In this document: piece by piece, positions 7,074-9,033 of the stretch
Layout of the letters: the number at the start of each line of letters is the position of its first letter
How positions within the stretch are numbered: the first letter of the stretch is position 1
DNA from: Bacteroidales bacterium UBA4070
GTDB taxonomy: Bacteria; Bacteroidota; Bacteroidia; Bacteroidales; VadinHA17
Length of the DNA stretch: 9,033 nucleotides
Assembly: GCA_002383485.1 (NCBI GenBank)
Contig: DFYY01000044.1
Span: 1 to 9,033, forward strand
Direction of reading: 5' to 3'
The notes under the pieces: model-generated
What the model saw: only the letters and a program-made list of their open reading frames with translations
Told to the model about the DNA's origin: nothing
The model's database searches: none
Program-made: the position numbers and the translations under genes

Positions 7074-7234
7074 CTAATCACCAAATACATAGTCTGGAAA
7101 GAGCGAGATAAGCAATGCCCAAATGATTAAAGAAATGTATGCAATGACTATGGAGATCATTGAAAAGGCTAAAAGCCGTTTCTCTCGTCTTTCTAAAGAT
7201 GCTCTGCTTTTATATGTTTTAAACACTCTTTTCC
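7074..7234 (-). pseudogene. C-terminal remnant of a small membrane protein, cut by the outer mobile element
   Basis: The 53 codons outside the mobile element read as a plausible protein end: a basic segment (KTYKSRASLERREKR), then one strong membrane helix (LLAFSMISIVIAYISLIIWALLISLF) and a short tail YVFGD before TAG. Codon use looks coding. The frame stays open into the outer inverted repeat and reaches an ATG at 7277, but that N-terminal part would be encoded by the mobile element, so I read this as a gene that lost its 5' end. A host protein of 67 residues starting at 7277 remains possible. Family unknown. Confidence 0.4.
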
Positions 7235-7275
7235 AGTAGTGTCCACTTAAACTCCTAACTATGCAATGAGGGGAC

Positions 7276-7283
7276 ATATGAAT
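7276..7283 (+). repeat. Left target-site duplication of the IS
   Basis: ATATGAAT is repeated exactly at 8385-8392 on the other side of the element. The target includes an ATG that, before insertion, followed GAGGGG by 4 bases. Confidence 0.85.
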
Positions 7284-7302
7284 GGCTTTAGTTTAGGATA
7301 GC

Positions 7303-7333
7303 GTTGATTAATCGAATTCTTTTGTTAACTTTG
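7303..7333 (+). promoter_or_regulatory. Putative Bacteroidota-type promoter for the transposase
   Basis: GTTG (7303-7306) and TAACTTTG (7326-7333) are 19 bp apart, a good fit to the TTTG-N19-21-TAnnTTTG pattern. The predicted start of transcription, about 7340, leaves a short leader before the ATG at 7351. It lies inside the IS, so the element would carry its own promoter. Confidence 0.55.
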
Positions 7334-7350
7334 GGGAAACCTCAACAAAC

Positions 7351-8375
7351 ATGAATTATCAAGAAATATTAGCAGCATTCCGTGCGCTCCCCTTACTGCA
7401 GCAGGGTCAACTGATCTTGGAGATAACTGAAAAACCCAAAAAGCCAGATTATGTCTCGTTACGTAAAACGCAATTGATAAACAAGCAAGTAGGTTGCCCT
7501 TATTGCAAAAGCCCTGGCTATATTCGTTATGGAAAGGACAAAGGCAGCGCACGCTATAAGTGTAAAAACTGCAAGCGAACCTTTACAGAGCATACAGGGA
7601 CATGGTTGGCAGGTCTTCACAAGAAGGAACTTGTAAATGAATACATTGAGCTTATGCACCAAGGAAAATCTCTGGACAAGATAAAGCAGGAGTTGCGCAT
7701 TAACAAGAAAACAGCGTTTGATTGGCGTCATAAGATCCTTGCATCGATTGAGGATTCTCAGCAGTCTAAATTCACCGGCATTGTTGAAAGTGATGAAACA
7801 TTCTTTCTTCAATCGGACAAAGGTAAAAGAAAGGGGCTTGACCGGACTGCCCGAAAGCGAGGTGGCCATTCTTCATCAAGGGGTATCTCAAACGACCAGG
7901 TCGCAGTAATTACCACTGCTGACCGCAAAGGAGCGTTGGATTTGACTGTGGCGACAATGGGAAGAATCAGCAAATTGGATATCGAAAAGGCCATAGGCAA
8001 TAGAATTGAAAAAGATGCTATCCTGTGCGCTGATAGCCATGTGAGCTATAAAGGATTTGCCAAAGACAACCAGTTGGAGCTTGTAGTGCTGCGTGCCGAT
8101 TTAAAACAGTTCGTCAAGAAAGGTGTATACCACATTCAAAACGTCAACTCATTGCATAGCCGGGTAAAGAAGTGGATTGATTCCGTATTTTGGGGTGTCT
8201 CAACCAAATACTTACAGAACTATCTAAACTGTGGTATAGGGTGCAAGAAACACTTAAAAACTCAGCCCATCCTGTTGAGGAATTTGTAAAGTGTTCTATC
8301 GTTGATGGGCAAGCCAAAGAGCGATTTAGGTCTATATCGGAAAATTATAGAATGTTAATTGCAACGCATTTATAA
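7351..8375 (+). pseudogene. IS1595-family (ISXO2-like) transposase, frameshifted
   Basis: The enzyme would cut and join the IS ends. The intact first part is an N-terminal helical segment, a zinc ribbon with C49, C52, C71 and C74 (CPYC and CKNC), a helix-turn-helix-like region (about 105-130), and the catalytic domain with D148 (VESDETFF), D228 (LCADSHVSYKGFAK) and the HIQNVNSLHSRVKKWI block (261-276) characteristic of this family. The reading frame is in order up to YLN (codon ending 8229). The family-like continuation WYRVQETLKNSAHPVEEF then appears in another frame from 8232 to the stop at 8373-8375, which overlaps the right terminal repeat. The change fits a duplicated TG in ACTGTGG (8230-8234). 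As it stands, translation ends at 8289 (312 residues); restored, it would be 340. No slippery heptamer is visible at the junction, so mutation or a sequencing error is more likely than programmed frameshifting. Confidence 0.88.
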
Positions 8376-8384
8376 ACTAAAGCC

Positions 8385-8392
8385 ATATGAAT
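8385..8392 (+). repeat. Right target-site duplication of the IS
   Basis: This is an exact copy of ATATGAAT at 7276-7283, directly after the terminal repeat ending GCC. Confidence 0.85.
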
Positions 8393-8506
8393 TATTATAT
8401 CATTGAAAGTATGTACTTTATGAATTACCCAAGGGCCGTATTTGCTCATTTCGAATCAGATTTAATTTCAAATCGTCACCCCATAATTACAATCACAAAT
8501 ATCTGA
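8387..8506 (+). CDS. Possible 39-codon ORF inside the outer element, split from its leader by the IS
   Basis: From the ATG in the right target duplication a frame runs for 39 codons to TGA (start MNYYIIESMY, end HPIITITNI). Before the IS inserted, the same ATG followed GAGGGGACAT, a plausible ribosome binding site now stranded at 7269-7278. The insertion would therefore have separated the ribosome site from the frame. No family is recognised. It could equally be chance reading in AT-rich DNA. Confidence 0.2.
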   Translation: MNYYIIESMYFMNYPRAVFAHFESDLISNRHPIITITNI

Positions 8507-8606
8507 TATATAAACTATTATGGAGATGTGTAATTATTTTTAGTGGACACTACTGATATCAAATGAACCTAATGTAGCAACAATCATAGAATTTAACTAG
8601 TCAACC

Positions 8607-8939
8607 ATGATTCTAGAAATTAAGAATAGAAGTATAATACACATATTTCCATGCGAAAGCATAATATATTGTAAAGCAGAAGGCAATTATACTTGTTTTG
8701 TGCTTGAAGACAAAAAAGTCATTGCATATCAAACTTTGAAGAACACATGCAGAATCCTGCCAAACTGCGATTTTTGTCGATGTCATAACTCTTATATTGT
8801 GAATCTTAGTAAAATAAGAGAGTTTGACACAAAAAGAAATGTACTAATTCTTAAAAACAAATTACCTATCCCAGTTTCAAATAGGAGAAAAATGGATTTA
8901 CAGAATGCTCTAAAGACATTTATCACACACCACTCATAA
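8607..8939 (+). CDS. Stand-alone LytTR-type DNA-binding protein
   Basis: The 110 residues are essentially a single LytTR domain, the ten-stranded DNA-binding fold of AgrA/LytR-type regulators. The landmarks are YCKAEGNYTCFVLEDKK (21-37), TLKNTCRILPNCDFCRCHNSYIVNLSKI (43-70; the usual FxRxHxSYIVN pattern) and LPIPVSNRRK (86-95). No receiver domain or membrane segment is attached. An in-frame TAG at 8598-8600, just before the ATG, shows that the frame is not a fragment running in from upstream, although an older truncation followed by a new start cannot be excluded. It has several cysteines (C16, C22, C30, C48, C54, C57, C59), more than usual. No strong ribosome binding site is seen. The very AT-rich codons and neighbouring mobile DNA suggest acquired DNA. 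The target genes are unknown. Confidence 0.85.
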   Translation: MILEIKNRSIIHIFPCESIIYCKAEGNYTCFVLEDKKVIAYQTLKNTCRILPNCDFCRCHNSYIVNLSKIREFDTKRNVLILKNKLPIPVSNRRKMDLQNALKTFITHHS

Positions 8940-8982
8940 TCAATAATTGTATGCAAATATCATTAATTACATTTCAGTTATA

Positions 8983-9014
8983 TTGAAATCCTTGACTTTA
9001 ATATAATATATTTA
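8983..9014 (+). promoter_or_regulatory. Weak promoter-like site near the right edge
   Basis: TTG (8983-8985) and TATATTTA (9007-9014, near TAnnTTTG) are 21 bp apart and could drive a gene beyond the window. The surrounding DNA is almost all A and T, so a chance match is quite possible. Confidence 0.2.
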
Positions 9015-9033
9015 AGTTTCGCAAGTGCATTTA

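Larger units (their letters stand above)
7284..8384 (+). mobile_element. IS1595-family insertion sequence, complete ends
   Basis: The 1101-bp element has perfect 12-bp terminal inverted repeats, GGCTTTAGTTTA (7284-7295) and TAAACTAAAGCC (8373-8384), flanked by an 8-bp direct duplication ATATGAAT (7276-7283 and 8385-8392). Ends that begin with GG and an 8-bp duplication are usual for IS1595, and the transposase inside belongs to that family. Intact ends and an exact target duplication indicate a fairly recent insertion. The transposase reading frame is broken (see that entry), so this copy may move only if transposase comes from elsewhere. Confidence 0.9.
7235..8554. mobile_element. Older inverted-repeat element (MITE-like) interrupted by the IS
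   Basis: The ends are AGTAGTGTCCACTTAAA (7235-7251) and, on the opposite strand, AGTAGTGTCCACTAAAA (8538-8554), matching at 16 of 17 positions. After removing the inserted IS and one copy of its target duplication, the element is about 211 bp, too short for a transposase, which fits a MITE or a decayed insertion sequence. No 8-bp or other long target duplication is visible outside the ends. A TA dinucleotide flanks an inner boundary (TA before GTGTCC and after GGACAC), compatible with a TA-targeting family such as IS630/Tc1, but this is weak. One end lies 52 bp upstream of the LytTR gene. Confidence 0.6.

Noticed and set aside
8224..8300. Programmed -1 frameshift in the transposase
   Set aside because: No X XXY YYZ slippery heptamer in the right frame is seen at the homology break, and this is not a usual feature of the IS1595 family.

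Overview
The window looks like a piece of a Bacteroidota chromosome, probably of the order Bacteroidales. Three things suggest this. Promoter-like sites fit the Bacteroidota pattern (a -7 element TAnnTTTG, best seen at 7326-7333, 2425-2432 and, on the minus strand, 2332-2339). Start codons follow A-rich leaders rather than strong Shine-Dalgarno sites. The gene families (a HAMP-less histidine kinase with an OmpR-type regulator, a small RluA-type synthase beside panB, a stand-alone dnaK) are also typical. Genus cannot be read from this sequence.

Left part (1-6900) is ordinary, moderately GC-rich chromosome. A histidine kinase and its response regulator (2327 down to 76, minus strand, joined by an ATGA overlap) diverge from a small secreted protein of unknown family (2464-2925, plus). 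The 136-bp gap between them carries four TTTAAC/GTTAAC repeats spaced 11, 10 and 11 bp, flanked on both sides by the same outward-facing octamer TATTTTTG. This looks like a response-regulator operator shared by divergent promoters, which would make the secreted protein a likely target or feedback partner of the kinase. After a strong terminator come an RluA-family pseudouridine synthase and panB (minus strand), separated by an array of 7-bp repeats. Then comes dnaK (plus strand), which ends in a clear intrinsic terminator.

Right part (6900-9033) is accessory and visibly AT-rich (15 G+C of 60 at 8581-8640, against 42 of 60 at 6421-6480 inside dnaK). It holds a 5'-truncated membrane-protein remnant and a nested mobile structure. 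The structure is a complete IS1595-family insertion sequence (7284-8384, 12-bp terminal repeats GGCTTTAGTTTA, 8-bp target duplication ATATGAAT) inserted in an older, roughly 211-bp element bounded by AGTAGTGTCCACT inverted repeats. The transposase carries a +2 frameshift near its C-terminus. A solitary LytTR DNA-binding protein follows at 8607-8939.

There is no clear undescribed multi-gene system here. The best leads are the phased operator with the orphan secreted protein, and the nested insertion.
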